From positions 762,065 to 826,064 of the forward strand of contig BCJC01000001.1 in NCBI GenBank assembly GCA_001600175.1: DNA of 64,000 bases, read 5' to 3'. The DNA comes from Erythrobasidium yunnanense (lineage: Eukaryota > Basidiomycota > Cystobasidiomycetes > Erythrobasidiales > Erythrobasidiaceae). Under the pieces are notes generated by a model. It was not told where the DNA came from. It did not search any database and worked only from the letters and a program-made list of their open reading frames with translations. The position numbers and the translations under genes are program-made. The first letter of the stretch is position 1, and each line of letters opens with the position of its first letter. Shown here in pieces: positions 30,680-43,300 of this stretch.

Positions 30680-32858
30680 ATGCAGCACGACAACGCCTCC
30701 GCGGACGCCATAGGCGGACCAAACGAGAAGGTGCTCGGGGACGAGCAGCATGAGCTGGCAGGAACGCAGCCAGTCAAGCTCCTCACCGAAGCCAGCATGC
30801 AAGATCCTGACCGCGCACCTGTGAATACACTTGCTAGCTATGCTAGACGAACGATCGCTTACGCATATAGGGCAGAAACTCCAAGCTCGGGCTCTTATCG
30901 TGACATTGGCCGCCGGACTGTGGTGGATCGGAGTTCTTTAGTATGTCGAGATGCAAATCGACTCGCGTATATGTTATAACCTTTGCTGACGTGTTTCCTT
31001 ATCACAGTATGTTGACGATCCTCGCTGCCTTTAGTCGAAATATCACGCCTGTACTTGGAGGAGCGGACAAGACGAGCTGGATCTTCAACTCGTTCAACGT
31101 CGTGACGATCATCCTTGCACCCATCTTCTCTTTCTTATCCGACGTTTATGGAAGAGTAAGTAACCGGCACTTCTCGCCCTGTCTTTCAGCTCATGTGGGC
31201 TTTTATGATAACAGAAGTACTTCATTGTCATTCCATGCCTCTTTGGTATTGTGGGAGGTATCGTGGGTTCAGTAGCCAAGTCGGTGAGTTTGGACCCAGG
31301 CGTCAAAACTAGCGATCCTCGGCTGATATTTGTATGCTCTTAGACAGAAGTCTGCATGGTTGCCACTGCCCTGCTGGGTATCGCTGGATCATCACAAGGA
31401 GTCATTACGGCCATCCCGTCTGAGGTACTCCCGCACCGATACCGTGCTGGTGGAGCAGCCGTGGTCTTTGGCATGTCAGCGCTTGCTCCCTTTCCCGCCC
31501 TGCTTGGTATTTCGCATAGCATCAGTGCCGATCCCGTGAATGGGTGGCGCTGGATGTTCCGCTCTCTTATCATTGTCTTTGGCATTCTTACCCCGCTATT
31601 CTTCTTCGCGTACCGACCACCTCCCAGAAACACAGAAATCAGTCGAGCGAGACCAAGCATGTGAGCATCGGAGTGCTGTTACGACCATGATGGCACCGGC
31701 TAATGATGAAACTATACAGTGATTGGATCGGATACTTACTGTTGGCTGGAGGCACTGTCCCCTTCCTGATGGCATTGACGTGGGGAGGCACCACTCACCC
31801 ATGGAAGTCTGGACATGTTCTTGGAACGCTTTTGGCGGGAATCGGTGGATACGCAGCTTTCGGCCTATGGGAATGGAAGGGGCGCAAAGATGGGATTTTG
31901 CATCATGATCTCTTCAGAAAACGCAACTACCCATGCGTTATTTTGGCCATTCTCATCGAGGGCTTCGTCTATCTCGGGTTCACAAGCTCGTATCCGGCCA
32001 ACGTATCGACAGTCTACGAGCACGATCTCTTTAAAGCAGCAACACTGGCTCTGCCTTTCTACGCAGCCTTCATATTCGCCATACCTTTCGGTGCGGTCTG
32101 TAAGTCTAATAGTCTGCTTTACTACCTAGCCCAGAATGCAAGGCTTATGTAACCTATGATACAGATGCATCGAAGACACGAGATAATGTCACCCCAATCA
32201 TAGTCGGTTACATCTTCTTCACTGCGGCTATGATCGGGTTCGCATGCCAGAAGCCAAGCACCAAAAATGTCTTCATCGCAATGGATGCGTTAGCTGGTCT
32301 CGGTTTCTCCCAGCCATTGATCTTCCTTACCGTGGTGTCCCAATTCGCCGCCCCAGCAGCTCTGATTGGAACCAGTACCGCCATCGTCCTTTCTGTCAGA
32401 GCTTTGGGTGGATCAGTAAGTGGCCTTTACCGCCGAGCGCCTCAAAATCATGCTGAAAAGGCCACCCTTAGATTGGTATCGCCGTCACGAACACAATCTT
32501 CACCAGCAAGCTCGCGGGCAAATTACCCAACTACATTGCAGCTGCTACTCTTTCCTTGGGTCTTAACCCTGCTCAATTGGGACCTGTAATTGGTGCTGCA
32601 ACCGGCGATGAGACTCTCATCGCGACTATCCTCGCTGGCCGTATCCCCGGTATCACTCCCCAAATCCTCGGAGCTGCAACTGAAGCTGCTGCCAAAGCAT
32701 TCAGTGACAGTTGGAGATACGTATGGATTACACTTATTCCATTCAGTGTCGTTGGAACTTTGTCGATTCTCCTCCTGAAGCGTAATCGTCAAGAGATCGA
32801 TTACATCGTCGATGCTCCGCTCGAGCATATTCACCATAAGAATGAGAATCATGCTTGA
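30680..32858 (+). CDS. MFS transporter, TRI12/siderophore-efflux-like
   Basis: A 12-14 helix drug/proton-type major facilitator. Seen: ALIVTLAAGLWWIGV (TM1), joined across an intron (30929-31008) to YMLTILAAFSRNITPVLGGA; DKTSWIFNSFNVVTIILAPI; FSFLSDVYGRKYFIVIPCLF (MFS motif A, D-x-x-GR); GGIVGSVAKS; VATALLGIAGSSQGVITAIP; SEVLPHRYRAGGAAVVFGMS; NGWRWMFRSLIIVFG; then a second bundle with FLMALTWGGTTHPWKS, AILIEGFVYLGFTSSY, YIFFTAAMIGFACQKP and IGIAVTNTIFTSKLAGKLPN. The WGG..HPW loop and SEVLPxRYR are typical of TRI12 trichothecene/siderophore pumps. The N-terminus needs an intron at about 30822-30888 to put TM1 in frame. No biosynthetic cluster is next to it, so the substrate cannot be inferred. 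The stop is at 32856-32858. Confidence 0.88.
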
Positions 32859-33303
32859 AGTACAAGCAGGAGGAATGGACGTTGTGAATATCGAGACACG
32901 ACCTTCGGAGCATATAGTATGGTGTATGGCTGTAAACGTAGTTGGGTGATCGAGTGACTTCCTATTCGTGTGCAAGAAGCATGGCAATATTGATACCGCA
33001 TCTGCTTCTACCGTACTTCATTGCAGACTTGTCATCAACAGGTCTTGTTATCGTAATTTATGCGCGCCTAGGCAGGTACAAGCCAGCTACATATGCAGGC
33101 CTCTTTCCTGCCTCATTCACCATCTGTTCAGTCCATTTGATCAAGCTCTCATGTAACGTTCCCGTCCATATCTGCATCTGAATTATTTGTTTGCTTCTTG
33201 TTTCCGCACCAACTCGCGAAACAAGAGAGTCGGCGTGTAAAGCAAGAAATGAATAGAAGATTCGTCAAGCACAAATCTATCTGGATATCTACGCCTAGCA
33301 GCC
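32859..33303. other. Intergenic before paralog 2
   Basis: Holds the transporter 3' UTR and, from 33189, the duplicated 5' flank shared with paralog 1. Confidence 0.55.
33189..33303 (+). promoter_or_regulatory. Duplicated 5' flank, copy 2
   Basis: Homologous to 20951-21062, with identical blocks GGCGTGTAAAGCAAGAA and ATCTATCTGGATATCTACG before the ATG. It probably contains the promoter or 5' UTR of paralog 2. Confidence 0.8.
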
Positions 33304-34206
33304 ATGTCCACATCGCGTCGAAAAGTGCCTGCTGGCCATACTTCTTTATTACGCGACGAAATCCTGCCAGCAATCGTGAAGCTGGAAGAACAAACCCACA
33401 CAGATGTCACAACTATCACTACCTACGTCAGAGATCATGGTAGCTCTAACTTAGTCCTAGACGAGCTCCAGGCACACTGCGAGACCTTGAGAACCAAAAC
33501 CGCAGGTCAAACCCTTCCTAGATCCTTACAAGCTCTGTTGGACAGATGTGAGACTCTTGCTACACAACAGACAGCCAACCTCGACAAAGTCGTAGAAAAA
33601 GCCTCCCAACAGACCGCGAAGACAACGAGAGCCGGCCTAGACAAGCTCAAGACATTGGTAGAGCAGGCTGAGTTGGAGACGAGAGTCACGTCTATTAAGT
33701 CAGAAGAGGATGAGGAGCTAGCTTTTTTTGCGCAACATAATCGAGAAGAAGACACAAAGGGTGACGATACATCTCAGTCAAAGAAAGACATCGATTCTCA
33801 CAATTACAAACCTATCGAAGATAACTCTGACTCTGAAGAAGAATATCTCCCTAGCTCTGTCAAATCCAAAAGGAAGCTTGTAGCTAAGCATGGCGTTTTC
33901 GAAAAGGGTTCCTACTTCTCTGCGAAGCAGCCAGACGTCACGGAAAGTGATGTCAAAGACAAGGGTCCATCCAGAACCCTTACGCCTATCAGAACACAGC
34001 CAGATGTAGGAACTTCTGGCATTAAGATCCCTGCCAAGAGAAGAGTATCGGATGTTGCAGCTACCGATCTAGTAAGTATACATAGTCATCTTTCTACTGA
34101 TGCAGCTGACCTTTATATGTAGACTACGGACACACCTAAGAAGTACAAAGGAGCTGCACCACAAACCTTGAAGAAGTCTCAAGCTCCACAGCCAGCACCT
34201 ATCGAT

Positions 34207-34245
<39 letters not shown>

Positions 34246-34769
34246 GAAAGAATCTTCAGAGGCACCTTCGAGGATGGACTTGAGTACAAGGGCCTGGAGG
34301 GTCAAGGGTATATCTCCCACAGCGCTGATGGCGTGCTAAAGATGACTACAGTAAGTACTCCGGACAAACGGGCTTATCACTGACTCACCCTATATCGATG
34401 CAGTTCATGAAAGGCAGGAAGTACAGCTGGCAACTAACTAGAGAGCCACCTATCCCCGTGAATTCGAAGAAACGAACACAGATGCCTCACTTTACGGATC
34501 GATGCGACTATTCCCTTGAAGACTTTTCGGATAGCAAGGGTTACTTCAAGACGCTAGCTAAACTTCAGGCTGTGATCGGAGAAATGGGTGGATCCGGTGC
34601 AGCGGTTCGTGGAGATTGTGCTAACAAGGCCTATGAGCTCGTGAGTCCTGCTAACTACATCGAGTGAAAGGATTATACTAATATTTACCGTATACAGGCC
34701 AAATGGTGGCTCGAGCAGCACAAAGCTCATCCTGGCATCCTTACCTACTGGAGGCAGAATGATAGGTAG
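33304..34769 (+). CDS. Uncharacterised protein, paralog 2 of a dispersed pair
   Basis: About 430 residues. The N-terminal helical region matches paralog 1 (LRDEILPAIVKLEEQTHTDV, LPRSLQALLDRCETLATQ). The middle is charged and divergent and includes an Asp/Glu run coded by a GACGAG hexamer repeat. The C-terminal domain is conserved: MTT, FMKGRKYSWQLTREPPIP, TQMPHFTDRCDYSLEDF, LAKLQAVIGEMGGSG, RGDCANKAYEL and AKWWLEQHKAHPGI, ending at 34767-34769. Intron positions after MTT and after AYEL are shared with paralog 1; an extra intron at about 34071-34122 is not seen in the other copy. Shared intron positions and 5' flank show a DNA-level segmental duplication, not retroposition. No known domain. 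Both copies read in the same direction, 12 kb apart. Confidence 0.82.
34207..34242 (+). repeat. (GACGAG)6 hexanucleotide repeat
   Basis: Six perfect GACGAG units inside the coding region of paralog 2, giving alternating Asp-Glu. Paralog 1 lacks it, so it is likely a recent expansion with possible length polymorphism. Confidence 0.85.
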
Positions 34770-34866
34770 CAAGACATAGTCGATCCTCGGTTATCCGGAG
34801 GGAGAGTCGCGTATATGAGACTATGAAAAGTGTCTATGTGTCCATGTAATGACAAGATATAATGTA

Positions 34867-35657
34867 CTACCGGTTACCCTCCCCATAGACTTGCTGAACT
34901 CTCTTCTCGAATGCGCCCATGATTTTATGACTAACTCGCTGGAAGGTTCCGCTGATTGCTGCCGCATAAAACGGATTCGCGAACTCGTACGCTAGGTCTA
35001 TACTTACTAGAGTCGGTCCGGAGTTACTGGAAGACTGGCCAGGCGATGTTAACGGAGGACTGGCTTCGGGTGATGAGTAAGAAGGATGTGGTGCATTGCT
35101 TGGAGCAGGCTGGAACGACCATGTGGTGGATAGATGCTTGAACAAGCTAGAAGGTTTCGAGTATGCCTTTATACCCATTTCAGCTACGATCGTCTCTCTA
35201 TCGCCAGACCAAGAGACTTACCGAAACGTTTGAATACTTTTCACAAGTGACATGCGATTGCCATGCCTCTTCGAAGCCTAGAGCAGCGATCTGCATAATA
35301 TGGTCCAGCTTGTGAACCTCGCCTGGTTCGCCATCATCGTCCAGCCAGGGTTGTTTAGTTCCAGAACGTGGTCCGGTATGTTTGATTGTCTCGCTCTTCT
35401 GAACAAAAGGTATGAAGCGATAGTAGTTGTCGACATCTGCAACCATCGCATAAAGCTGGCGCTGGGTATATCTAGGGATTCGCATCAGCCTGGAAGCTCT
35501 TTTACTACGTGCCATATACTCACGGTAATATCTTCCTCTCATGGAAAGTATGCCTGCTTCCTTCAGTCTTGAAGATGCCGTTTGAAGATGTCTGGTAGGA
35601 TCGGCAGCCGTATGTCGAGCGTAAAGGAGCGTGTCTACAGCATGTACGAAGACTCAT
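34867..35657 (-). CDS. COQ10: Mitochondrial coenzyme Q-binding protein, START/polyketide-cyclase domain
   Basis: COQ10 is a lipid-binding START-domain protein at the mitochondrial inner membrane that binds ubiquinone and supports respiration. From ATG 35657: a presequence-like start rich in Arg/Ser and lacking acids (MSLRTCCRHAPLRSTYGCRS), then FHERKILP joined across an intron (about 35518-35471) to YTQRQLYAMVADVDNYYRFI, PFVQKSE, a substrate region, and near the end LVSIDLAYEFANPFYAAAIS, GTFQRVSHKIMGAFEKRVQQ and VYGEGNR. The YxxRQLYxxVxDVxxYxxFxP block and the F.NP.Y......F..V...M..AFE end are family signatures. Three exons with a second intron near 35218-35162. The start is fixed by the presequence and the open frame. 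Confidence 0.9.
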
Positions 35658-35780
35658 GGTGGTATATCTTGAGGTATAAAGCCTTGAATTGGTAAAAGGA
35701 AAGCCTTGAATCTGAAATGGACTTGCTTTGTTTCGTCACGAACTGATTGCTTGCTTGCTTGCTCGCTGGATGGCTTCAAG

Positions 35781-38643
35781 ATGGATGATCTGCTGGATCT
35801 GAATTGGAGCAGCAACACTAATGGGAACGATAGCAAGAACGGTCAGAAATCCAGCTACAATGCCTTCGACTCTTTGGCGGCAGCCGCGAAGACAAATACG
35901 GCCAACTACCATGGCCTGAACAGTGCAAGGTCGCCTTCGCCAGCTTCTGTTTTCAGTCCTGTGTCCGCAAAGAGCAATGGAAACAGCGCGAACGATGCCT
36001 TTAGCTCGCTCTTTAGCGATACAACCGCGTCCGCGCGCCAAGATGCATCAAAGCAGGGCAGCATGAGCATGCAGCAGCGGCTGGAAGTGCAGAGAACTGG
36101 TAGTGGCTCGTGAGTGAAGAGGTTCAAGTATGATGGACCGGCATCGTTGAAGCTGCCATGTCCAGCTCGAGCGGACCTCGTGGACCTGGAAGTTCGCGAG
36201 CAGCTAGCAACGACCTATGGGACTTTGACATGCTATCTTCGGCCCCTGCATCTGCTTCATCTATATCTAGCAAGCCGAAGACAACATCGTCTCCCGCCGG
36301 TAGCAGCAATCCATTCGATGATCTGGATGCTTTCGCACCAAGTGCAAAGAGCACGGTCACATCTCCCTTGAGTACTCAGACATCGAGTCAGCACGAGACA
36401 GACGACTTCCTCGGCATACTGTCTCAGCCGGTGTCCGCTTTCGAACGCTCACGCTCGCCTGCACTCAGTGGAAATATCTCGCCAACTATGGCAGCTCCGA
36501 CACCATTGAGAGCATCGGAGGCTAGTATCAAGAGCGCGTCATCCACACGCCCGCCATCACGAGCAGTCGCTGCTCGAACACCCTCTCCTCCTCCGCATAT
36601 TCTGGGCCAAGTTGTCGCCATGGGCTTCTCCTTGCAGCAAGCTAGACTCGCTCTAGCTGCTACACTGCAAAGCGGTGCTGTAGCGGGAACAGACAGGCAA
36701 TGGGATGTACAGGCCGCTGTAGAGGTACTTGCAAGCGATGGCGCTGCCAACGCAGAAAGGGCGCGTAGCCCTCGATCTGCCAAGTCTGCGTCAGGAAAGA
36801 GCTCGAAGACAGATGATGTGCCGCGACGAGACTTCCGAGATGACGAGATGGATGGATACGAGCGAAAAGAAGCGAGACGTACACAATTGCAAGCAAAAGA
36901 GAGGGGTGCCGAAGGACAGCAGCGGCGAGGCTCTCCTTCGTTATCTCCTGGCGCGATAGATCGCCAGTCCGACGATCAAAGTCCAGACCTTCTAGCTCAA
37001 GCTTCGTCTATAGGCTTCTCAGTACTCAAGTCAGCCAATGCATATTGGAAGACGTCGAAAGCGCAGATTGCAAAAGCTGTAGAGGAGAACAAGTTCTTAG
37101 CTGCAACTGCTGAAAAAGCAGCATCTGGTCGTACAACTCCAAATACTGGCCGGCCTAAGTGGATGACGGCTGATGTGGATGATGGGGAAGCACAAGCGCG
37201 TTCGCCGGCTAGAAGTGAAGTTGCGAAGGGCAAGATGCCTCAGCAGCCGACTTTCAGCGACATGGACGACGGACATGACGAGCGGTCCCAACCACGAAGC
37301 GCTAGGCTACGTGCTGACTCGCCGCCTCAGCGGAAGCAGCAGCCAACAACGAATTTGTGGGATGAAGCCGATGACGTGCTGGCGCCCCATCCATCAGACA
37401 GACCTTCTGCCGCTAGATCGCAGCCTCCAGAGCCGAAAGCGCATCTGAAGCCGCCTGAGAAGGAGAAAGCAGCATATGTTTCACCTCATCGTCGGAAAGC
37501 ACCCACGCCGTCCGCAAGTCCGGTCACGCCCAGCTCGACTGCTGCAACGCCTGCCCCTATGCGCAATGGATCCAGTAAACCAACTCCAAAACCGCAAAGG
37601 CCGCCAAGGACGAAAGTCACAGCTACACTCTCCCAGCTTACAGCGTCGAAAGATGCACGAACTCGTGGAAATGAGCATTTCAAGCTGGGCCGGTATGGCG
37701 AAGCAGTCGATGCTTATACATCTGCTCTCATGCCGCTGCCGGAGACTCATCTAGCTCGCGTTCCGGCACTAAATAACCGTGCAAATGCCAGATTGAAGAT
37801 AGGAGAAGAACGCAAAGCGGGCGAAGATGCAACGGCCGTCATCATTCTACTTCTGGGAAATACCATCAAGCCAGATGCGGCGAAAAAGAACGACTATACC
37901 TCAATGCTATCGGAGTTAGAGGCTATCGAGGTTACTGCAGGGGAAGACAAGCTCGATGCTCCAGATGCTCTTGGAAAAGCTCTATCTCGAAGGGCTAGAG
38001 GGCATGAAGCTGGCGAGAAATGGCGTTTAGCCATGCTCGACTGGCAAATGCTAACAGAACTGGGCGATCAACGAGTATTAAAGAGCGCGGGCGGGATGCG
38101 CGTGGTCAGCGAAGGTTTAGGGAGATGCAGGAAAGTCGTCGAAGGTCCGGCTGAACCGGTAAAACAAGTTCCACCCACACCTCCTGCTGCAAGAGCAGCG
38201 CCTAAGCTTCCAGGTGCGAAATCAGCAAAGCCTTCGGCTGCACTTACTGCACTTCGACAAGGCAACCAGCAAGCAGAGGCGGACGAGTCTGAGGCGATTC
38301 GAGTCAAGGACAGTGTAGATGCCAAAATCACTTCTTGGAGAGCTGGAAAAGAAACAAATCTACGTGCGCTCATCGGAAGTCTGGACCATGTACTATGGGA
38401 AGAGCTAGGGTGGAAGAAGGTTGGTATGCACGAGCTTCTGACGGAGAGTCAGCTCAAGGTGAAGTATGTGAGGGCAATCAGTAAAGTACATCCTGATAAG
38501 GTGAGCTACCCACTCTCCCATGCAAGTCAGCCGCACTGACCAGGCCACGCGTCTAGATCGGCAACAATGCCACTGTTGAGCAAAGGATGATAGCTGGAGC
38601 AGTGTTCAGTACACTGAGTGATGCATGGGCGACTATGAAGTGA
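35781..38643 (+). CDS. SWA2: Auxilin-like clathrin uncoating cofactor (UBA-TPR-J)
   Basis: Swa2/auxilin recruits Hsp70 to clathrin-coated vesicles and drives uncoating. Seen: a Ser/Ala-rich N-terminus with short acidic/aromatic motifs (MDDLLDLNW, ASNDLWDFD, NPFDDLDAF) that may bind clathrin or adaptors; a UBA-like block (HILGQVVAMGFSLQQARLAL, AAVEVLASDG) near residues 260-310; a TPR region (RTRGNEHFKLGRYGEAVDAY, ALNNRANARLKIGEERKA, then RRARGHEAGEKWRLAMLDWQ); and a C-terminal J domain (LRALIGSLDHVLWEELGWKK, KYVRAISKVHPDK with the HPD triad). The J domain is joined by a last intron (about 38501-38556) to an end with VFSTLSDAWATMK. Only two introns: this one and 36109-36164. This is the domain order of yeast Swa2. 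The start at 35781 gives MDDLLDLNW; an in-frame ATG upstream (35706) adds a less likely leader. Confidence 0.92.
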
Positions 38644-38913
38644 ATGCCGAGATGCCTTGTTGTCACATCATCCTGTTTCAGCAGGTGTGTCCGCTCAGTC
38701 AAAGCAGCTCCCTCTGGGTACATATTCCCTTGACAAGTCAGTGTGCTCATGAGATGCTCTGACAGTTCGAATATACACTGCTGTGTGTATTGCCGGTGTC
38801 CTCATTGGCCAGATAGTGGCAAAGTCTGCTTAGGGGTCGCTTTAGGGGTAATTAGTCAAGACGCCTTTCAAGCTTTCTCTTTCTTTCTCCTACCACATCT
38901 CTCCTCCTTCTTC

Positions 38914-40027
38914 ATGGCTTCTGTCAAACTTCCTCCTAGATCAGACAGCGTACGCGACTCTACCGAACGAGCGCCTGTTTGGACTCTGAATTCGAGACCA
39001 AGCACGTATGGCGCGACGCCTCATGATCCTTCATCAGCGCAGGCGCGGTCGCAGCAGCCACCTTTGAAAGCAATGTGTGATATGCACAGTCGTCCAGACA
39101 CAGTCTGCTGCCGGACTCTCAAAGATAGCGATGAACGCAATCTTCTAGATCCGGATATTGTCAGGTGCGCCCAGGTTCGTCGGCTGTTCTGCTTACGTTT
39201 ACTGACATATTATCCGCAGAGACATCATCATTGGACTAAGCGATGGTCTTACCGTACCCTTCGGGCTTACAGCAGGACTAGCAGCTCTAGGGCAAAGCCG
39301 AGTCGTGGTCATTGGCGGCGTTGCCGAGCTCATCAGTGGAGCAATCTCTATGGGAGTTGGAGGCGGTCTATCCGCACAGGCCGAGCGGGATCACTATCGC
39401 TATCTGAAACGAGCGACAAGAGCAAGAGTCAAGCGGTCTTGCGCAGGCGAGCTGGAGCGAGAAGTGACAGAGGTACTTGGCTGCGTGGGACTGGAAGAGA
39501 GCCTATGCCGAAGGGTGGCCGTAGGCCTCATGAAGGTCGAAAACGAGGTATCTCCAACGGGAAGCAGTGGAAAAGCAGCGGGTCAGCCATCACCTTCGGT
39601 GATACAGACAGTCCTACGGACGATAGCAAGGAAGCCAAGAGTTGCAGTCGACGAAGAAGATAGCAGCAGCCTACGCTTCTCGGACGAGGTTGGCCTTACA
39701 CCTTTCCTTCTAAAATTCGGTGAAGGTCTGGAAGAAGTGCCGACATCTCGCATATTCATATCCGCTCTTACTATCGGTACCTCATACGCGATCGGCGGCC
39801 TCTTCCCTCTACTTCCTTACTTCTTCATTCCGGACGTTCGCACTGCCCTCTTCTGGTCGATTGGCATTACTGCCGTCGTGCTTGTCATCTTCGGCGTGCT
39901 CAAAGCATACCATACAGGAGGCAAGATTGGCTTCACCGGATACTTCCAAAATGCGTTATCGACACTTATAGTAGGCGGTGTTGCTGCTGGCAGCGCGTTC
40001 GCAATCTGCGCAGCTCTTGAGGCGTAG
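38914..40027 (+). CDS. CCC1: Vacuolar iron/manganese transporter, CCC1/VIT1 family
   Basis: CCC1/VIT1 proteins move Fe2+ and Mn2+ into the vacuole in exchange for protons. A variable N-terminus (to ~85) is followed, across an intron (about 39165-39220), by DIIIGLSDGLTVPFGLTAGL (family signature at TM1), VVVIGGVAELISGAISMGVG (TM2), GGLSAQAERDHYRYLKRA, a long metal-binding-type cytosolic segment with acidic residues (EVTEVLGCVGLEESLCRR, LMKVENEV), then SALTIGTSYAIGGLFPLLPY (TM3), a TM4 around LFWSIGITAVVLVIFGVLKA and a last helix (LSTLIVGGVAAGSAFAICAA). Five membrane segments fit the family. Length is about 350 residues. The start at 38914 (ATGGCTTCT) is the first ATG in the frame that leads into the splice donor. 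Confidence 0.92.
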
Positions 40028-40312
40028 ATCATATCTTCCGCATTCTTCATCAGTCTATCATACCTATCATTAGCAAAACACCTTCTCAGCTCACGGCTGG
40101 CGCGCGTTCATTGTTGTAGAGCATAATTGTAGTCAATCTCTAGCAACCCATAGCACCCCAGGAATTACGCAAGAAGTATGGCCCAAAATCGCATCTGTGC
40201 ATTCTTTGGCTGAGAATTTGGTATGACGGCTTATCCGGCTACCACCATCTCGACTTGACATCGTTCCCACTACACTGAATGCGGTGAATGTAAACGTCAA
40301 GAACGCGTACGC

Positions 40313-43300
40313 ATGGAAGAGGTGCACTCTGATGGCGACGGACTTGCCTCTGGCGCCTCGAGTATTCAGCCGGAGCGAGCTGAGGGATCGCTCTCGACGG
40401 TGTCGTCGTCGTCAACGCTCAACACCTCGGAACATCCTCTGTCGCCCAGTATAGCTGCCAGCAGTAGCAGGCCCAGCTACTTCAGACCTTCACCGTCCTT
40501 ACTTGCGGCGCCTGGCGCCCAAGCGATCTTTCATGATGACGAAGAAAACGACAATGAGGACGTAGCATACGCTCACACTCGACATGACAAGGACGTCGAC
40601 ACCCCAACTCAGCTGGCGAACTCGTCCGAAGTGTATGCGAACCTGTCCGAGCAAGTTACTCTCAGATTGCCCAAAGCTCCACATCTTATGGAAGTCGGGC
40701 ACTTGAAGCGTAGTCTCAATCAAAGAGACGAGGATATCTCAGTATACGCGATACAAGAACTTTCTAGGCAGGTCGCCAGCCTGCAGGAAGCGGTCCAGCG
40801 ACAGCGAGATCAGCAGGACTTACGCGAACAGGCTTTGCATTCGCTGTTGAGAGACTCTACATCGATGCAAGTCACGGAAGGAATGATCAGCAGGGCTCTA
40901 CTCAGGGCCAATGTGGAAGCAGAGGAGCGGACGCGAAACAATCACGATAAAGTCGCAGGCAGCTGGAAATTGCAGCTAGCTGTGACACGAGATGCTGGAT
41001 CTATCAGTACCTCATCAGGCAAAGTAAGCCACATGCAGCGCGCGACCTATGAACAACTGGAGATGACCTTTTATGCTTGTAGCTACCCATAAGCTGCGAC
41101 CTGCAAGACGCCATGTCTGAGGATAGTCTAAGCCTGGAAACGGATAGGCGCTCGTCTATCTCACGTCCGAAACGTCAGAACTCGCCGATGCAACAGCCCC
41201 GGACAGCTAGAGAAGGCAGAGGCCGGCCCCATTCGCAGTCACTGTCAAGCAAGCTTTTTGGTGGGACTGCAAATGCTTTACCAACCTCACCAACTGCGGA
41301 ATCCTTTCAAAGTGCCGTAACTGGTTCGACCCAATCTATATCCACAGAGTCCAGCGCTGGGCATACTCGAGGGCAATCACCACGGTCGCAACCTCGCATC
41401 AACAAGGAACGAGCAGATAGCATTCCTTCGGTAGCTAGCAATGCTTCCTCGATATCTCAGTCGCGAAAGGAAAGCACCGGCTGGGCAGGAACCCTCTTCA
41501 AATGGCGTTCTTCGCCTAGGCGGCCAGCAGAAATGGACGTTACGCAGAACGACATCGACGACCCGGTTGCAACGGACGGTTCATTCCTCGAACGCGATGA
41601 TGTTGGCACAGTGCCGAAACTTACACGAAATAGTACGCTCAAGGCCTCCAGGGACCCTGTGAGATGCAACAGTATCTCTAGCGCTGTTTCCTACAGTGGT
41701 ACCCTCAGTACAGATGCATTAACAACCAACGGGCCGTCACTGCAAGCAGGAGCTAGCGAGTCAGACAATATCGCCCAAGCCGCAGGACCAGCCAGGACTT
41801 TGCTAGGAAGGCGGACATCAGGTCTTAATGCGGAGGCTACACTTACCACTGATGTCGTGCCTCAGACTGTTGGGGCAACAACGGTTGCAGGTGTGACGAC
41901 GCCCTCCTCTGCGGCTATGCTGCTCTCTATTTCATCCTCTCAATCATTTCACACCTTGTCGCAAGTTCCAGTCACAAGACACTTCAGAGCTGTCAGCGAG
42001 TCGGCTTCGACTATCCGCAAGCACCAGGGCGGTAGATTAGGTCCAGAGGTCTTCAGCGCACCAATGAAGGTGTCGGAGAACGTCGACAAGTGGACGCGCC
42101 GTCTTCTGGCATCCTTCAACCCGCCTCTACCTCAACACGGCTCGTCCGATTCCCTCAAAGCATACTCGACAGATGTCGAGCACGCGTCATCCAGTTCCTC
42201 GTCCCCCAGTATCAATGTGTCGGCGATACATCCCGGAAGGAAAGCCAGCAAAGCTGCACCGTCCCCCGCCGTGCTGGATAATCAGCAGTCCACTATATCT
42301 CCCACCTCATCACCCGTATCAGGCTTGCACCCGCAAGCTGGGCACGCTTCTGTAGCTGAAGCTTTGCCTTTAGCACCTTCCACGGCGGCCAAGCCGAAGG
42401 GGTATCTTTCTTCTGCCAAAGGTACCATCGGGCGGGCCCTCGGCATTGGAGGTACTACTAGCCCTCCCACATCAGATAGTATCATGCCAAGTGGATCACC
42501 TCATCAGCTTCGCGTCAAGAAAGGAGCGCTCAAGAAGAGTGCCATCGAGCCAACACTGACTCTTCCGTCTACATTCACGTCGTTTACGGCATCTTCAAGC
42601 CTGATGTCGCCATCAGCCACATTATCTTCAGGAGTACATGCGACTCGATCTTCCTCGAATAATGCTCTGCAGATGGGCACGATAATGGCAGCCAGCTCAA
42701 AACCTCCGACTTTGGCTCCCGACCTGAGCGAACAGATGAAAGACGGCCCTCTAGTCGATCGCTACGGGTTTGTCTATGATGTCAAAGCGGGGATGAAGCT
42801 ATTGAGAGACAGCAGGAAACGGCAAACTGAGGAAGCGGAAAGCATCAAATCTCTTGATTCGCCCCCACCTGCTGCGGAAATCAACGTTGATGAGCTACGG
42901 GAAGCTCTTGGCCCGAGTCCTGGTGCTACGCCAGCGCTAGAGACAGCCTTGGCAGATTCTGCACCGGTATTGTCCATCTCTCCACTTCCGACTGCAGCAG
43001 CGAGCGCTCAGACGATAGGCAACACAAGCCAGGACGGTAGTAACGGGATTCCGTCGAATCAAAGTATCCGGCGCTTGTTGTCTCAGCTCGGAGAAATGAA
43101 CGAATCGGTCGAAAAGGCGCAGAAAGAGGCCTGGGATGCATTCATCAAGAAGAGGAAAAGCAAAGCAACAACCCGCACGCCAAAGGATGAAGACGCTATT
43201 GCCGCCAAAAAGAGGCGAATGACCGTTGTCGAAGCTCCGCTGAGCATGGGCACTCAGCTGAACGGCAGCGCTGAGGAAGAGCTTTTTTCAGACAATTTGG

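Noticed and set aside
30517-30798. 93-codon minus-strand frame over the MFS 5' end
   Set aside because: Antisense to the start of the transporter; no independent evidence.
41457-42977. Short antisense frames within the Ser-rich part of the TBC gene
   Set aside because: Expected by composition of a long low-complexity exon.
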